DNA from: UBA1351 sp963677885
GTDB taxonomy: Bacteria > Bacillota > Clostridia > Lachnospirales > Vallitaleaceae
Assembly: GCA_963677885.1 (NCBI GenBank)
Contig: OY782500.1
Coordinates: 3,162,001 to 3,226,000, forward strand
Direction of reading: 5' to 3'
DNA: 64,000 nt
Part shown: piece by piece, positions 27,162 to 36,211 of the stretch
Position numbering within the stretch: position 1 is the first letter of the stretch
How the letters are laid out: each line of letters opens with the position of its first letter
Translations under genes and position numbers: made by a program
Notes under the pieces: generated by a model
Database searches by the model: none
What the model saw: only the letters and a program-made list of their open reading frames with translations
Told to the model about the DNA's origin: nothing

Positions 27162-28589
27162 CTAGAGATTGTAATACATTTCAAACTCTGCAGGATGGGG
27201 TAAAATGTTGATTTGTTGGTGTTCCTGGAGGTTGAATTTGTTTTGGTTGCGGATCAGGTTAAGGGAGAATGTGTCGTTGACCATCAAGAAGTCCATGTCC
27301 TCCTTAATAGCCGCGGCAGCTTCAACCAGATTGGTTGGCAGTCCCTTGATTTTGTCCAACTGGTCTTTAGGTAACTTGTAGAGGTTGACATCAATAGGTC
27401 CAAAACCTTCTTGAACAGGATCAAGATGATGTTTGATGCCGTCAATGGCACCCATTAACATAGCGGCAAAGGCAAAATATGGATTGCCCATAGCATCCGG
27501 TGACCGAAGTTCAAATCTTTTTTGGTCAGGTGCTGTTGCATAGCCGGGAATTCTTATAACGGCTGAACGGTTGGCATTACCATAGCAGATGGAAACCGGT
27601 GCTTCATAACCGGGAACCAATCGCTTGTAGGAATTGGTAGATGCGTTGGTAAAGGGCATCATGGCTGATACGTGCTTAAGGACACCACCAATGGCTGACA
27701 AAGCTGTATCTGACAGGCCAGAGTAGCCGGATTTATTATAGAATAAGGGTTGCCCATCATTAAACATATTAAGATGTATATGCATACCGTTACCGCATTC
27801 GGTTAAAAAAGGTTTTGGCATAAAGGTTACGGTTTTGCCAACTTTGGCAGCGTGATTTTTGAGGACATATTTAATCTTCATGGTCCTGTCACCCATTTCT
27901 TTTAGAGTGGCAAATTCCACTTCTATTTCCACTTGACCGGGTCCGCCGTTTTCTGAATGGTGATACTTAACCGGAACACCGATGGATTCAAGGATTCTCA
28001 CAACTTCAGACCTAAATTGGTAGGAGGAGTCAAAAGGTGAATCCAGATGATAGCCTCCATGATGTTTGACTGAAAGACCCAGGTTCCTACTTGAGTCATT
28101 ACCGGAGTTCCACTGTCCTTGAAGGGTGTCGATTTTTACTTCCATATGGTTTTGGTCAGTCCTGTAGGAAATATGGTCAAGGACATAAAATTCAAATTCA
28201 GGACCAAAAAGGGCTGTGTCGATACCGATATTTAATAGAGCCTGTTCAGCTTTTTCAGCAACATATCTGGGGTCATCTTCAAAACGGATTCTGGTGCCTT
28301 TATCCAGACGATAGATGTCAGCTATGATAATCAAGGTGCCAATTTCCGCAAATGGATCAATAAAGGCAGTTGATAAATCAGGGATGAAAACCATATCAGA
28401 CTTTTCGACAGTCAAAAATCCGTAGCTGGACCCGTCAAAACCGATACCTTCTTCCATAATCCGCTTATTAAAGCGCTCTACAGGTATGGATAGGCGGTGC
28501 CAACGTCCTTTCATATCAACAATTTTGAAGTCAATCAATTGAATATCCTGATCCTTAATCAGGTTAAGGGTTTTTTCAAATAAATCCAT
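27162..28589 (-). CDS. glnA: Glutamine synthetase, type I
   Basis: A 475-residue enzyme making glutamine from glutamate, ammonia and ATP. Motifs in order: IGFDGSSYGF near residue 50, GPEFEFYV near 130, HSENGGPGQVEIEVEF near 210, GNGMHIHLNMF near 268, NRSAVIRIPGYA near 342, and the metal and glutamate-binding RFELRSPDAMGNPYFAFAAML near 360. It is longer than the 444-residue Bacillus type because of an insertion around 150-175. It carries NLYKLP in place of the NLYDLP segment that holds the adenylylated Tyr in GSI-beta enzymes. AGGAGG precedes the ATG. Confidence 0.95.
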   Translation of the reverse strand: MDLFEKTLNLIKDQDIQLIDFKIVDMKGRWHRLSIPVERFNKRIMEEGIGFDGSSYGFLTVEKSDMVFIPDLSTAFIDPFAEIGTLIIIADIYRLDKGTRIRFEDDPRYVAEKAEQALLNIGIDTALFGPEFEFYVLDHISYRTDQNHMEVKIDTLQGQWNSGNDSSRNLGLSVKHHGGYHLDSPFDSSYQFRSEVVRILESIGVPVKYHHSENGGPGQVEIEVEFATLKEMGDRTMKIKYVLKNHAAKVGKTVTFMPKPFLTECGNGMHIHLNMFNDGQPLFYNKSGYSGLSDTALSAIGGVLKHVSAMMPFTNASTNSYKRLVPGYEAPVSICYGNANRSAVIRIPGYATAPDQKRFELRSPDAMGNPYFAFAAMLMGAIDGIKHHLDPVQEGFGPIDVNLYKLPKDQLDKIKGLPTNLVEAAAAIKEDMDFLMVNDTFSLNLIRNQNKFNLQEHQQINILPHPAEFEMYYNL

Positions 28590-28899
28590 GTGCTAACCTC
28601 CTATAATCCTTTGGCAGGAAGGGAATCAGGAAATTCCAACCGGCCCAGGATGTCCAGTAAATCTATAAATTTATTATATCATGGTGGCCTCCGTGTTTTT
28701 GCGGTATTTTTGTGCGTAATAAACAAAAAACCAACAAGTTTTATGGTTTTTCGGTTAAAATGCACAATTATTTATAGGCAGATTTGGATGCAATCCAAGT
28801 CGGAATAAGCTATAATGGTAAATAAACGTAGTAGGACTTTCGTATGATAGGATAGAGACCATAGGAAAGTAGAAAAAGTAAGAAAAGTGAGAAGGCAAA
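28590..28899. promoter_or_regulatory. Divergent region between glnA and the lipid kinase gene
   Basis: This 310-base gap holds promoter-like -10 boxes for both sides: ATTATA at 28673-28678 (TATAAT on the minus strand, for glnA) and TATAAT at 28811-28816 (plus strand, for the kinase). Neither has a good -35. I see no clear GlnR-type palindrome and no coding sequence. Confidence 0.4.
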
Positions 28900-29778
28900 A
28901 TGAGACATGTTTTTATAGTAAATCCAATGGCCGGCAAGCATAAGGCATTGGAAATGACCCACTTTATCGTAAAGAATTTTGAAGATCCAATAATTGTGAC
29001 AACTGAATATGAAGGACATGCTAAAGAGTTGGCTAAGGAATATGCCGGGAAGGATACGGCTATCTATTCCCTTGGTGGGGACGGAACCTTTAATGAAGTG
29101 GTGAATGGCGTTGTAGAATCTGACTTTAATTTGGATACCCTGGTTGCTGATGTGCCCTGCGGATCCGGTAATGATTTTATTAAAGTGATGACAGATGAAA
29201 AAGATCCCTATAAACTTCTGGAATCTTATAAGAAAAGGAATACGAAAATTATTGACGTAGGATTCATTAATGACAGGTCCTTTGTCAATATCGCCTCTAT
29301 CGGTTTTGATGCGGAAATCGTTCTTGGTGCAAGAAAATATAAGAGACTTCCTCTGGTCAGTGCTGAACTGGCATATTTGATCAGTGTTTTTGCGACTTTG
29401 ATTAAGTTAAGGGGCTATAAGGTAAAAGCTACGATAGATGGCGAGGCCATTTCAATCTATGATGTGCTTTTCATCATTATGGCCAATGGAAACTACTATG
29501 GAGGAGGGATGAAAGCTGCTCCCCATGCGGTTATGGATGATGGTCTCTTTGATTTTTATCTGGTAGACAAGGTAAAAAGAAGACAAGTTCCTTTTCTTCT
29601 TCCTAAGTTTATGAAGGGGCGACATGATGAACTGAAAGTCGTTCACCACTATAAGGGCAAAAAAATAATCATCGACAGTGAAAAACCACTGCCAATGAAT
29701 ATTGATGGCGAAGTTATGTTAAGCAATCATGTAGAAGTTGAAGTCAAGGCTAATGTCCTTCATTTGCTGATTCCATAA
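28900..29778 (+). CDS. Diacylglycerol kinase family lipid kinase
   Basis: A 292-residue YegS/DgkB-type kinase that phosphorylates diacylglycerol or a related lipid at the inner membrane face. Motifs: the N-terminal FIVNPMAG, the ATP-binding SLGGDGTFNEVVNG near residue 57, and PCGSGNDFIK near 85, with a C-terminal beta-sandwich (MNIDGEV). GAGAAGG precedes the ATG. The gene overlaps the convergent aroA by 29 bases. In Gram-positives this family recycles diacylglycerol from lipoteichoic acid synthesis. Confidence 0.88.
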   Translation: MRHVFIVNPMAGKHKALEMTHFIVKNFEDPIIVTTEYEGHAKELAKEYAGKDTAIYSLGGDGTFNEVVNGVVESDFNLDTLVADVPCGSGNDFIKVMTDEKDPYKLLESYKKRNTKIIDVGFINDRSFVNIASIGFDAEIVLGARKYKRLPLVSAELAYLISVFATLIKLRGYKVKATIDGEAISIYDVLFIIMANGNYYGGGMKAAPHAVMDDGLFDFYLVDKVKRRQVPFLLPKFMKGRHDELKVVHHYKGKKIIIDSEKPLPMNIDGEVMLSNHVEVEVKANVLHLLIP

Positions 29779-31078
29779 AGTCTTCCAATACTTCAAAATA
29801 ATCTTCAAAAGTCTTTCGGCAGCATTTGGGATCCTTAATCACGATGCCCTCTGCCCTAAGTCCCAGAAGGGTAAAGGCCATGGCAAAACGATGGTCATCA
29901 TAGGTTTCAATCATGGCCGGGTTAACAGGACCTGGAGCGATATAAATATTGTCCCCATCTGCTTGGCAGGTAATCCCTACCTTGTTTAACTGGTCAACAA
30001 TTCCTGTCATTCGGTCGCATTCCTGAACTTTTATATGGGAAACACCTCGTATAATAGTTTCAGAAGAAGCAAAAGGGGCAAGGGCTGCTAAAGTCATGGT
30101 CTGGTCTGAGAAGTTATTCATGTCCACATCGACACCTGGGTATAATCCATCTTTAGGACCTGTAACTTTGATACCGTCCCTAGTTTCTTCAATGGAACAC
30201 TTCATCTTTTCAAGAACCTCAAGGAAACGAAGGTCTCCCTGCATCAAGTCTTTGGTAACGCCATTAACAACAACCCAACCACCGGTCAAGGCAGCTATGG
30301 AATAAAAATAACAGGCGGCAGACATATCCGGCTCAATAGGATAGTCCAGAGCCTTATAGGTGGTTTTTGAAACCTGATAGGTCTTACCTGTAAAGTCTGT
30401 TTGTCCACCAAATTGGGCTACCATTTGTCTGGTGATGCGGATATAAGCTCCATCCACTTTTTCACTGGTAATATGTATATTGAAACCCTGGTCAGTCATA
30501 GGGCCGACCATTAGGAGAGCACTTAAAAACTGAGTGCTCTTTGTTATGTCTAAAGAAACGTCCTGGCATTTTCCTTTATTGCCAATGACTTTTACAGGAA
30601 GGTGATATTTTTCTTCCAAGTACTCAAAGGATGCACCCATGGTAATAAGGGCATCAAAAAGGGGTTTCATGGGGCGCTTTTTCATCTGATCGGAACACTG
30701 GATAGTATATTCCCCGTGAGAAAGGGCCAACATAGCAGTAAGAAATCTGGAGGCTGTTCCGGCACTTCCGACATGGATGCTTCCTTGATTATGTGGGATA
30801 CGGCCACCAAGACCTTCAACAGTAACCAGGCGAGCCGGTTCATCGATGGAGACTTTGAAACCAAGTGAAATCAAACTGCTTAAAAAGTGTCGGGAATCAT
30901 CACTGAAAAGAACACCACTTAAAGTAGTAGTACCTTCTGCAAGGGCAGCCATTAATAAGGCTCTATTGGTAATGGATTTTGAACCGGGTACAGAAACACT
31001 TCCTGAAAGAGGTTTGGTTTGGCTAGGAACCCTATATATGGTTTGTCCGTTTAAAGTTTCAAAAATACTGTCTTTCAT
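29750..31078 (-). CDS. aroA: 3-phosphoshikimate 1-carboxyvinyltransferase (EPSP synthase)
   Basis: A 442-residue shikimate-pathway enzyme that joins phosphoenolpyruvate to shikimate-3-phosphate. Typical motifs are VPGSKSITNRALLMAALAEG near residue 31, GSAGTASRFLTA near 105, MKKRPMKPL near 131, and EPDMSAACYF and ETYDDHRFAMAF in the second domain. The usual GNAGTA is GSAGTA here. GAGG lies upstream of the ATG. It stands alone, away from other aro genes. Confidence 0.94.
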   Translation of the reverse strand: MKDSIFETLNGQTIYRVPSQTKPLSGSVSVPGSKSITNRALLMAALAEGTTTLSGVLFSDDSRHFLSSLISLGFKVSIDEPARLVTVEGLGGRIPHNQGSIHVGSAGTASRFLTAMLALSHGEYTIQCSDQMKKRPMKPLFDALITMGASFEYLEEKYHLPVKVIGNKGKCQDVSLDITKSTQFLSALLMVGPMTDQGFNIHITSEKVDGAYIRITRQMVAQFGGQTDFTGKTYQVSKTTYKALDYPIEPDMSAACYFYSIAALTGGWVVVNGVTKDLMQGDLRFLEVLEKMKCSIEETRDGIKVTGPKDGLYPGVDVDMNNFSDQTMTLAALAPFASSETIIRGVSHIKVQECDRMTGIVDQLNKVGITCQADGDNIYIAPGPVNPAMIETYDDHRFAMAFTLLGLRAEGIVIKDPKCCRKTFEDYFEVLEDFMESANEGH

Positions 31079-31265
31079 GAAAGGCCTCGACTTTCTATTT
31101 AATACGTTCTATTTATGGCTATCTATTTATCCACTACTCATTCATTATCTAGCATCGATAACAGTATAGGTTTACGATTAGATACGTTGTTTGAATTATA
31201 CATTAGATTGAGTTTAACTACAACAAGTTAAAGGGCTAAATTAAATGAATATGGCAAGTTATGGA

Positions 31266-31294
31266 TTGTATGACCCTGAATCTTGTCATATAAT
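31266..31294 (+). promoter_or_regulatory. Likely promoter of the AraC gene, in the 31079-31399 gap
   Basis: TTGTAT (31266-31271) and TATAAT (31289-31294) are 17 bases apart and lie about 105 bases before the araC-type start. The rest of this 321-base gap is AT-rich, contains no plausible gene, and shows no strong aroA promoter. Confidence 0.5.
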
Positions 31295-31399
31295 GATAGA
31301 AGAGTGATCTTCCTCCTGTCATAGGATAGTATTGGGAAATCATAGATGAAGGACAATTAATTATAGACTAATATCAGAAAGTCATGATGTGGAGGACTT

Positions 31400-32128
31400 A
31401 TGGATCAGCGAACCAGAACCAATTACCGGATGAAAATTGAAGATGAGCAAATCGGTAATCACACTTTCGCTGAAGAAGATGCTGTCTGGCAATTGGTTCG
31501 TGAAGGAGATGTGGAAGGTGTTAAAAAGTCCCTTCGTGTTAGTCAACCTGTTCATCCCCTGATTATCGAGCATGATGTGAAAAAGAATGAAGAGTATATG
31601 GCTGTATCAGGTATTGCTACCCTGGCAAGAGTTGCCATAGGTGCAGGCATTACATCTGCTGAAAGCTTTCTTCTTAGTGATCTGATGCTTCGTAAACTGT
31701 CCTATTCCAAGACAATTCAGGATATTTATGATGTTATGATTGAAGCCCATATCTCCTATGCTGAGCTGGTAAGGGATCATCTTGAAACCCGGTCAATGAA
31801 TAACTATGTGGAGGACTGTAAAAAGGATATCATTAAGAATATTTTTAAATCCATCAGCCTGTCAGACATAGCAAAAGATTTGGGTATTCAGCCTGCCTAC
31901 CTGTCCAGGTTGTTTTCTGAATATGAAGGACAGACCGTAACAGACTTTATTCATGAACAAAAAATCAGCGCTGCCAAGAATATGCTCATGTATTCAGACC
32001 GTTCGATTGCAGAGATTGCTGACTATCTCAAATTCAACTCCCAATCCTACTTTGGTAAGCTTTTTAAAAAGCTTACCGGCATGACACCCAAAGTCTATCG
32101 CGATACCCATCATTTACCTGAATTCTAG
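31400..32128 (+). CDS. AraC family transcription regulator
   Basis: A 242-residue regulator without a cupin domain. The N-terminal part (about 1-135) is a helical region found in several Firmicute AraC proteins (AVWQLVREGDVEGVKKSL ... GIATLARVAIGAGITSAESFLLSD). The C-terminal 100 residues are the AraC double helix-turn-helix (SLSDIAKDLGIQPAYLSRLF ... SIAEIADYLKFNSQSYFGKLFKKLTGMTP). GGAGG precedes the ATG. It is followed by the GH3 beta-glucosidase with its own promoter, which it may activate. Confidence 0.85.
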   Translation: MDQRTRTNYRMKIEDEQIGNHTFAEEDAVWQLVREGDVEGVKKSLRVSQPVHPLIIEHDVKKNEEYMAVSGIATLARVAIGAGITSAESFLLSDLMLRKLSYSKTIQDIYDVMIEAHISYAELVRDHLETRSMNNYVEDCKKDIIKNIFKSISLSDIAKDLGIQPAYLSRLFSEYEGQTVTDFIHEQKISAAKNMLMYSDRSIAEIADYLKFNSQSYFGKLFKKLTGMTPKVYRDTHHLPEF

Positions 32129-32191
32129 GCCAGGTCCCACTACAATTCTTCTAAAACTTACTCCACGCAACCTACAGATTATACAAAATAA

Positions 32192-32220
32192 TTACAAAAA
32201 AATAAAAATTGTGATATAAA
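32192..32220 (+). promoter_or_regulatory. Promoter of the GH3 beta-glucosidase gene
   Basis: TTACAA (32192-32197) and TATAAA (32215-32220) are exactly 17 bases apart, 84 bases before the ATG. The leader then contains three copies of ACTTAA within 40 bases, a possible operator. Confidence 0.6.
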
Positions 32221-32303
32221 CGATCATGACTTAAATCTATACTTAAATTAATAAACTTAAGCTGGAAGTAGCTAATTTTACAAAAGTTAGATGGAGGTAT
32301 TCA

Positions 32304-34577
32304 ATGAATGTAGAACAATTAATTAAGTCCATGACTCTTGAAGAGAAAGCAAGTCTTTGCTCAGGGTCTGATTTTTGGCATACAGAGCCAATAGAAAGGC
32401 TTGGCGTTCCTGCTATGATGGTTTCAGACGGCCCTCATGGTCTCAGAAAGCAGGCTGATGAAAGTGATCATTTAGGTGTCAATGAAAGTATTAAGGCTGT
32501 ATGTTTCCCTACTGGTTGCACAGTTGCCTCTTCCTATGACAGAGAGTTGATTAACGAAATGGGTCAGGTTCTTGGTAACGAATGTCAGGCTGAAGGCGTT
32601 GGCGTTATCCTTGGACCGGCTATGAATATAAAACGTTCCCCATTGTGTGGACGTAACTTCGAGTATTTTTCAGAGGATCCTTATTTATCATCCAATATGG
32701 CGTCTGCTCAAATCAAAGGTATTCAAAGCAAGAATATCGGTACTTCAGTTAAACACTTCTTAGCCAATAACCAAGAGCACAGAAGAATGACTTCAGATTC
32801 AAGGGTAGACATGAGAACCCTTCGTGAAATTTATTTGGCAAGTTTTGAAACCGCTGTCAAAGAGGCCCAACCTTGGACAGTTATGTGTTCCTATAATGTG
32901 GTTAATGGTGTGTATGCATCAGAAAATCCACTTTACCTGACAGATGTTCTTAGAGGTGAATGGGGATTTGAAGGATTTGTCGTCAGTGACTGGGGCGCTG
33001 TTAATGACAGAGTTGAAGGTTTAAAAGCCGGTTTGGAATTGGAAATGCCATCATCAGGTGGTCTTAAGGATAAAGAAATTATTGATGCAGTCAGATCGGG
33101 TGATTTGGATGAAGCCATTCTTGATGAAGCTGCAAGACGTCTGCTAAATATTGTTGATAAATTCTTCTCCAACAGAGATGAATCAGCTGTTTTTGACCGA
33201 GATGCTGACCATGCCAAAGCCCGTAAAATTGCAGGAGAATCCATGGTTCTTCTCAAGAATGACAAAGTCCTTCCATTGTCAAAAACAAGTAAAGCAGCCT
33301 TTATCGGTGAGTTTGCCAAGAAGCCAAGATTCCAAGGTGGCGGTAGTTCACATATCAATACCCACAAAGTAGACAGTGCTGTGGATATTGCATTAGAAGC
33401 AGGTCTTTCTGTTACTTATGCAAAAGGTTATGACGTTATTGCTGACAGTGTAGATGAGGCATTGATTAGTGAAGCTTGCCAAGCAGCAAAAGCAGCTGAA
33501 GTTGCTGTGATTTTTGCAGGACTGCCTGATTCCTATGAAAGTGAAGGCTATGACAGAACTCATATGTCACTTCCTGAAAGTCATAATGTCTTGATTCAAA
33601 GGGTCTTGGAAGTTCAGCCCAATGTAGTTGTTGTTCTTCATAACGGTTCACCTGTTGAAATGCCTTGGGCTGATGAGGTAAAAGGTATTCTTGAAGCCTA
33701 TCTTGCAGGACAGGCAGTTGGAGGAGCTTGTGTGGATATCCTTTATGGAGATGTCAACCCAAGTGGAAAATTGGCAGAATCTTTCCCGGTTAAACTGGAA
33801 GATAATCCATCCTACCTTTTCTACCTTGGTGAAAAAGATGTGGTTGAATATAGAGAAGGTGTCTTCGTTGGCTACCGCTACTATGACAAGAAAAAAATGG
33901 ATGTTCTGTTCCCATTTGGTCATGGTCTTTCCTATACAAGCTTTGAGTATAGTAACCTTCAACTGGATAAGACTGCTATGGATGATACAGACCAAGTAAA
34001 AGTAACCTTAGACGTTACTAATACCGGTGATGTTTTTGGGAAAGAGGCAGTTCAACTTTATGTGACACCTTCAAATGCCGGTCAGGCAATCAGACCTGTC
34101 AGAGAACTTAAAGGATTTGATAAGGTTGGTCTTGAACCGGGTCAAAAAGCTACCCTTACCTTTACACTTGATAAGAGATCCTTTGCATATTTCAACATGG
34201 ATATGAATGACTGGTTGGTTGAAAGCGGTACATACGGTATTGAAGTTGGTGCATCATCCAGGGATATCCGTCTGAAAGCTAGTCTTGACCTTACATCAAC
34301 AGTAGAGATGAAGCGTGCTTACCACTTGAATTCAACACTGGGTGACTTAATGGAAGATGAAAAAGCCAGTGCAGTACTTGCACCTTATATGCAAGCACTC
34401 AATGAACTTTTTGGTGGAAGCGAAGCTGAAAGCGATATTGAAACTTCAGCAATCACTGAAGAGATGAAAATGGCCATGATTAAAGACCTTCCTGTTCGTA
34501 ACCTGATTTCCTTTAGTTCAGGAAAAGTAACCAAGGATCAACTCCTTGATATGTTAGGCCAGGTTAACGCTTTATAA
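32304..34577 (+). CDS. GH3 family beta-glucosidase
   Basis: A 757-residue cytoplasmic enzyme with the full GH3 layout: barrel (about 1-290), alpha/beta sandwich (about 300-520) and fibronectin III-like C-terminal domain (about 565-640), plus an extra tail of about 95 residues. Substrate-binding KHFLANNQEHRR is near residue 150, the nucleophile Asp in FVVSDWGAV near 230, and the acid/base Glu in ESEGYDRTHMSLP near 415. This is the ordinary beta-glucosidase branch, unlike the GH3 at 13166. GGAGG precedes the ATG. Natural substrates are probably cello- or other beta-gluco-oligosaccharides. Confidence 0.93.
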   Translation: MNVEQLIKSMTLEEKASLCSGSDFWHTEPIERLGVPAMMVSDGPHGLRKQADESDHLGVNESIKAVCFPTGCTVASSYDRELINEMGQVLGNECQAEGVGVILGPAMNIKRSPLCGRNFEYFSEDPYLSSNMASAQIKGIQSKNIGTSVKHFLANNQEHRRMTSDSRVDMRTLREIYLASFETAVKEAQPWTVMCSYNVVNGVYASENPLYLTDVLRGEWGFEGFVVSDWGAVNDRVEGLKAGLELEMPSSGGLKDKEIIDAVRSGDLDEAILDEAARRLLNIVDKFFSNRDESAVFDRDADHAKARKIAGESMVLLKNDKVLPLSKTSKAAFIGEFAKKPRFQGGGSSHINTHKVDSAVDIALEAGLSVTYAKGYDVIADSVDEALISEACQAAKAAEVAVIFAGLPDSYESEGYDRTHMSLPESHNVLIQRVLEVQPNVVVVLHNGSPVEMPWADEVKGILEAYLAGQAVGGACVDILYGDVNPSGKLAESFPVKLEDNPSYLFYLGEKDVVEYREGVFVGYRYYDKKKMDVLFPFGHGLSYTSFEYSNLQLDKTAMDDTDQVKVTLDVTNTGDVFGKEAVQLYVTPSNAGQAIRPVRELKGFDKVGLEPGQKATLTFTLDKRSFAYFNMDMNDWLVESGTYGIEVGASSRDIRLKASLDLTSTVEMKRAYHLNSTLGDLMEDEKASAVLAPYMQALNELFGGSEAESDIETSAITEEMKMAMIKDLPVRNLISFSSGKVTKDQLLDMLGQVNAL

Positions 34578-34583
34578 TAGACC

Positions 34584-35387
34584 TTAAGTCAAGCTCTTAA
34601 TAAAATCTAAATAATTAGCATTGAAATCTTTATAGTTATCAATGTTGGCGCAGTGTCCTGCTTCTTTGACCAAATAATATTTGGCATGAGGCAGGGCACT
34701 TAATTTTTGAGCGCTTGTATGGGCAATAGGCTGATCATATTCCCCAACAGCAACAAGTAATGGGTAGGTTTTGTCTTCGTCAGTTTTACGAAAGAGACTG
34801 TTCATACCATTCATGGTGAGGAAGGTGGACCTTGAGATTTTGGAAACACCAGAGGACATATACTTTCGGCCTTCAGGACTGGAGGCGGATACCTCCACCA
34901 GGTGGTTTCTGAATTTCTTCATACTAAAGATGAGATAGAAAACCCAGCGGAGCATTTCTTTTTGCTGGGCTCTTAGAACATCTTCATTATCCTTATGAAT
35001 GGAGTAGCCGCCAACGACTGTAAGGGATTGGACAAGCTGAGGAAACTGGTCTGCCAGACCCTGGCCAATGAGTGAACCCAGGGATACACCCAGGACATGG
35101 ACCTTGGATATGTAGAGCTGACCTAAAATTTCATTGATCAGAGATGGGACCATGCCAAGGTTTAAGGAAGATCCTTTGATCCTGGATAATCCATGGCCGG
35201 GAAAATCCACAAGAACAAGATTGTAGTCTGAGTGGAAGGCTTCGATTTGCCGGATAAAAATTTCGTGGTCTCCAAAGGCGGGATGGAGCATGAGGATGGT
35301 TTCTCTATCTCCTGAAAGTGTGTTTGTATAGTAGGTCATACTTCCCTTTTCATTTTCATGGGTGTATTTTGTTAGTATATTAGTCAT
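34584..35387 (-). CDS. Alpha/beta-hydrolase
   Basis: A 267-residue alpha/beta-hydrolase fold enzyme. The oxyanion-side motif LHPAFGDHEIF is near residue 36, the nucleophile Ser is in VLGVSLGSLIG near 102, the acid lies probably in VAVGEYDQPI near 212, and the catalytic His is in EAGHCANID near 248. Its start overlaps the padR stop by eight bases, so it is translated with PadR. The substrate is unknown; PadR-linked hydrolases often deal with toxic or phenolic compounds, but that is only an analogy. Confidence 0.82.
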   Translation of the reverse strand: MTNILTKYTHENEKGSMTYYTNTLSGDRETILMLHPAFGDHEIFIRQIEAFHSDYNLVLVDFPGHGLSRIKGSSLNLGMVPSLINEILGQLYISKVHVLGVSLGSLIGQGLADQFPQLVQSLTVVGGYSIHKDNEDVLRAQQKEMLRWVFYLIFSMKKFRNHLVEVSASSPEGRKYMSSGVSKISRSTFLTMNGMNSLFRKTDEDKTYPLLVAVGEYDQPIAHTSAQKLSALPHAKYYLVKEAGHCANIDNYKDFNANYLDFIKSLT

Positions 35388-35916
35388 TGTTTTCTAATTC
35401 CTTTCGTTGTTTCTCAAGCCACTGCTTCCATGTTTCATAGGAAACGATGGCGAGATCAAGGGTCTTAATCTGATATTTTATAATGTCTCCATATTTGGCT
35501 TGGCCTTCATAGGTTTGAGCTTGTATATGTTCCTGATTAAAGGCTTCTAAAGTAGCCCTAATAAAGTCAATGGCTTTATTGTAAATCGTCAGACGGTCTT
35601 CACGGTCTAGATGGCCCATAAAAAACAAACGGGTATTCATCTCAGTTTCGAATTTAGTCCTGTTAATATCTCCAACCATCCATTGACGAAAATAACTTTT
35701 GCCTTGGTCGCTTATATGATAAAGGTATTTTTTTCTACCGGTATCTGAAGCTAAAGTTTTAGTGATATGGCCTGAAGCCAGTAGTTTCTTAAGACCATTC
35801 TGTATACTTCCAAGGCTTGGCTGGTAAAAGGGAGAAACTTCTTTGGACAAGGCCTGTAGCAGATCATATTGACTAAGGTCCCTTATCAGTAAAAAACCTA
35901 AAATAACAAATTCCAT
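35380..35916 (-). CDS. PadR family transcription regulator
   Basis: A 178-residue regulator with a winged helix at the N-terminus (VILGFLLIRDLSQYDLLQALSKE ... PSLGSIQNGLKKLLASGHI, about 4-60) and a coiled-coil Vir_act_alpha_C-type dimerisation region at the C-terminus. AGAAGG precedes the ATG. A perfect 19-base palindrome fills the spacer of the promoter at 36039-36067, strongly suggesting autorepression together with the downstream hydrolase. Confidence 0.87.
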   Translation of the reverse strand: MEFVILGFLLIRDLSQYDLLQALSKEVSPFYQPSLGSIQNGLKKLLASGHITKTLASDTGRKKYLYHISDQGKSYFRQWMVGDINRTKFETEMNTRLFFMGHLDREDRLTIYNKAIDFIRATLEAFNQEHIQAQTYEGQAKYGDIIKYQIKTLDLAIVSYETWKQWLEKQRKELENND

Positions 35917-35939
35917 GGTATCCTTCTTTCTTATCTATT

Positions 35940-35997
35940 AGGGTCAGGGGGTCAAAAGGTTTAGATGAATTTCAGCGAAACTTCCTTTTGACACCCT
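35940..35997. other. Long hairpin in the padR leader
   Basis: GTCAAAAGG (35951-35959) pairs with CCTTTTGAC (35984-35992), and the flanking AGGGT (35940-35944) pairs with ACCCT (35993-35997) after a bulge. A short inner stem (TTTC/GAAA on the minus strand) adds to it. No T-run follows, so it is a leader structure rather than a terminator. Confidence 0.45.
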
Positions 35998-36038
35998 AAC
36001 TATATCAGTGATGTGCAAATAAAGTTTTCTGTTTAATT

Positions 36039-36067
36039 ATTATAATATACCTATTAGGTATATGCAA
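36039..36067 (-). promoter_or_regulatory. padR promoter with operator palindrome in the spacer
   Basis: On the minus strand the -35 TTGCAT (36067-36062) and -10 TATAAT (36044-36039) are 17 bases apart. The palindrome ATATACCTATTAGGTATAT (36045-36063) covers the whole spacer. This is where a PadR dimer would block RNA polymerase. Confidence 0.75.
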
Positions 36068-36114
36068 GTGGTCAGGAATTAGAATTGTATTAAAATGTCT
36101 AGAGCTTAAATGGC

Positions 36115-36149
36115 ATAAAAAGTGCAGAGGCTGATGAAAACCTCTGCAC
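36115..36149 (-). terminator. Intrinsic terminator of the GGDEF-EAL gene
   Basis: On the minus strand GTGCAGAGG (36149-36141) pairs with CCTCTGCAC (36130-36122), followed by five T. It lies about 60 bases after the stop codon. Confidence 0.85.
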
Positions 36150-36211
36150 AAATCGCATATAAGACATATTTTCTTGAATCTGACTTCATGAATATATAAT
36201 GATTGTGGGCT

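Noticed and set aside
32205..32225. CcpA cre site near the GH3 beta-glucosidase promoter
   Set aside because: TATAAACGATCA shares the central CG but has at least two mismatches to the cre consensus.
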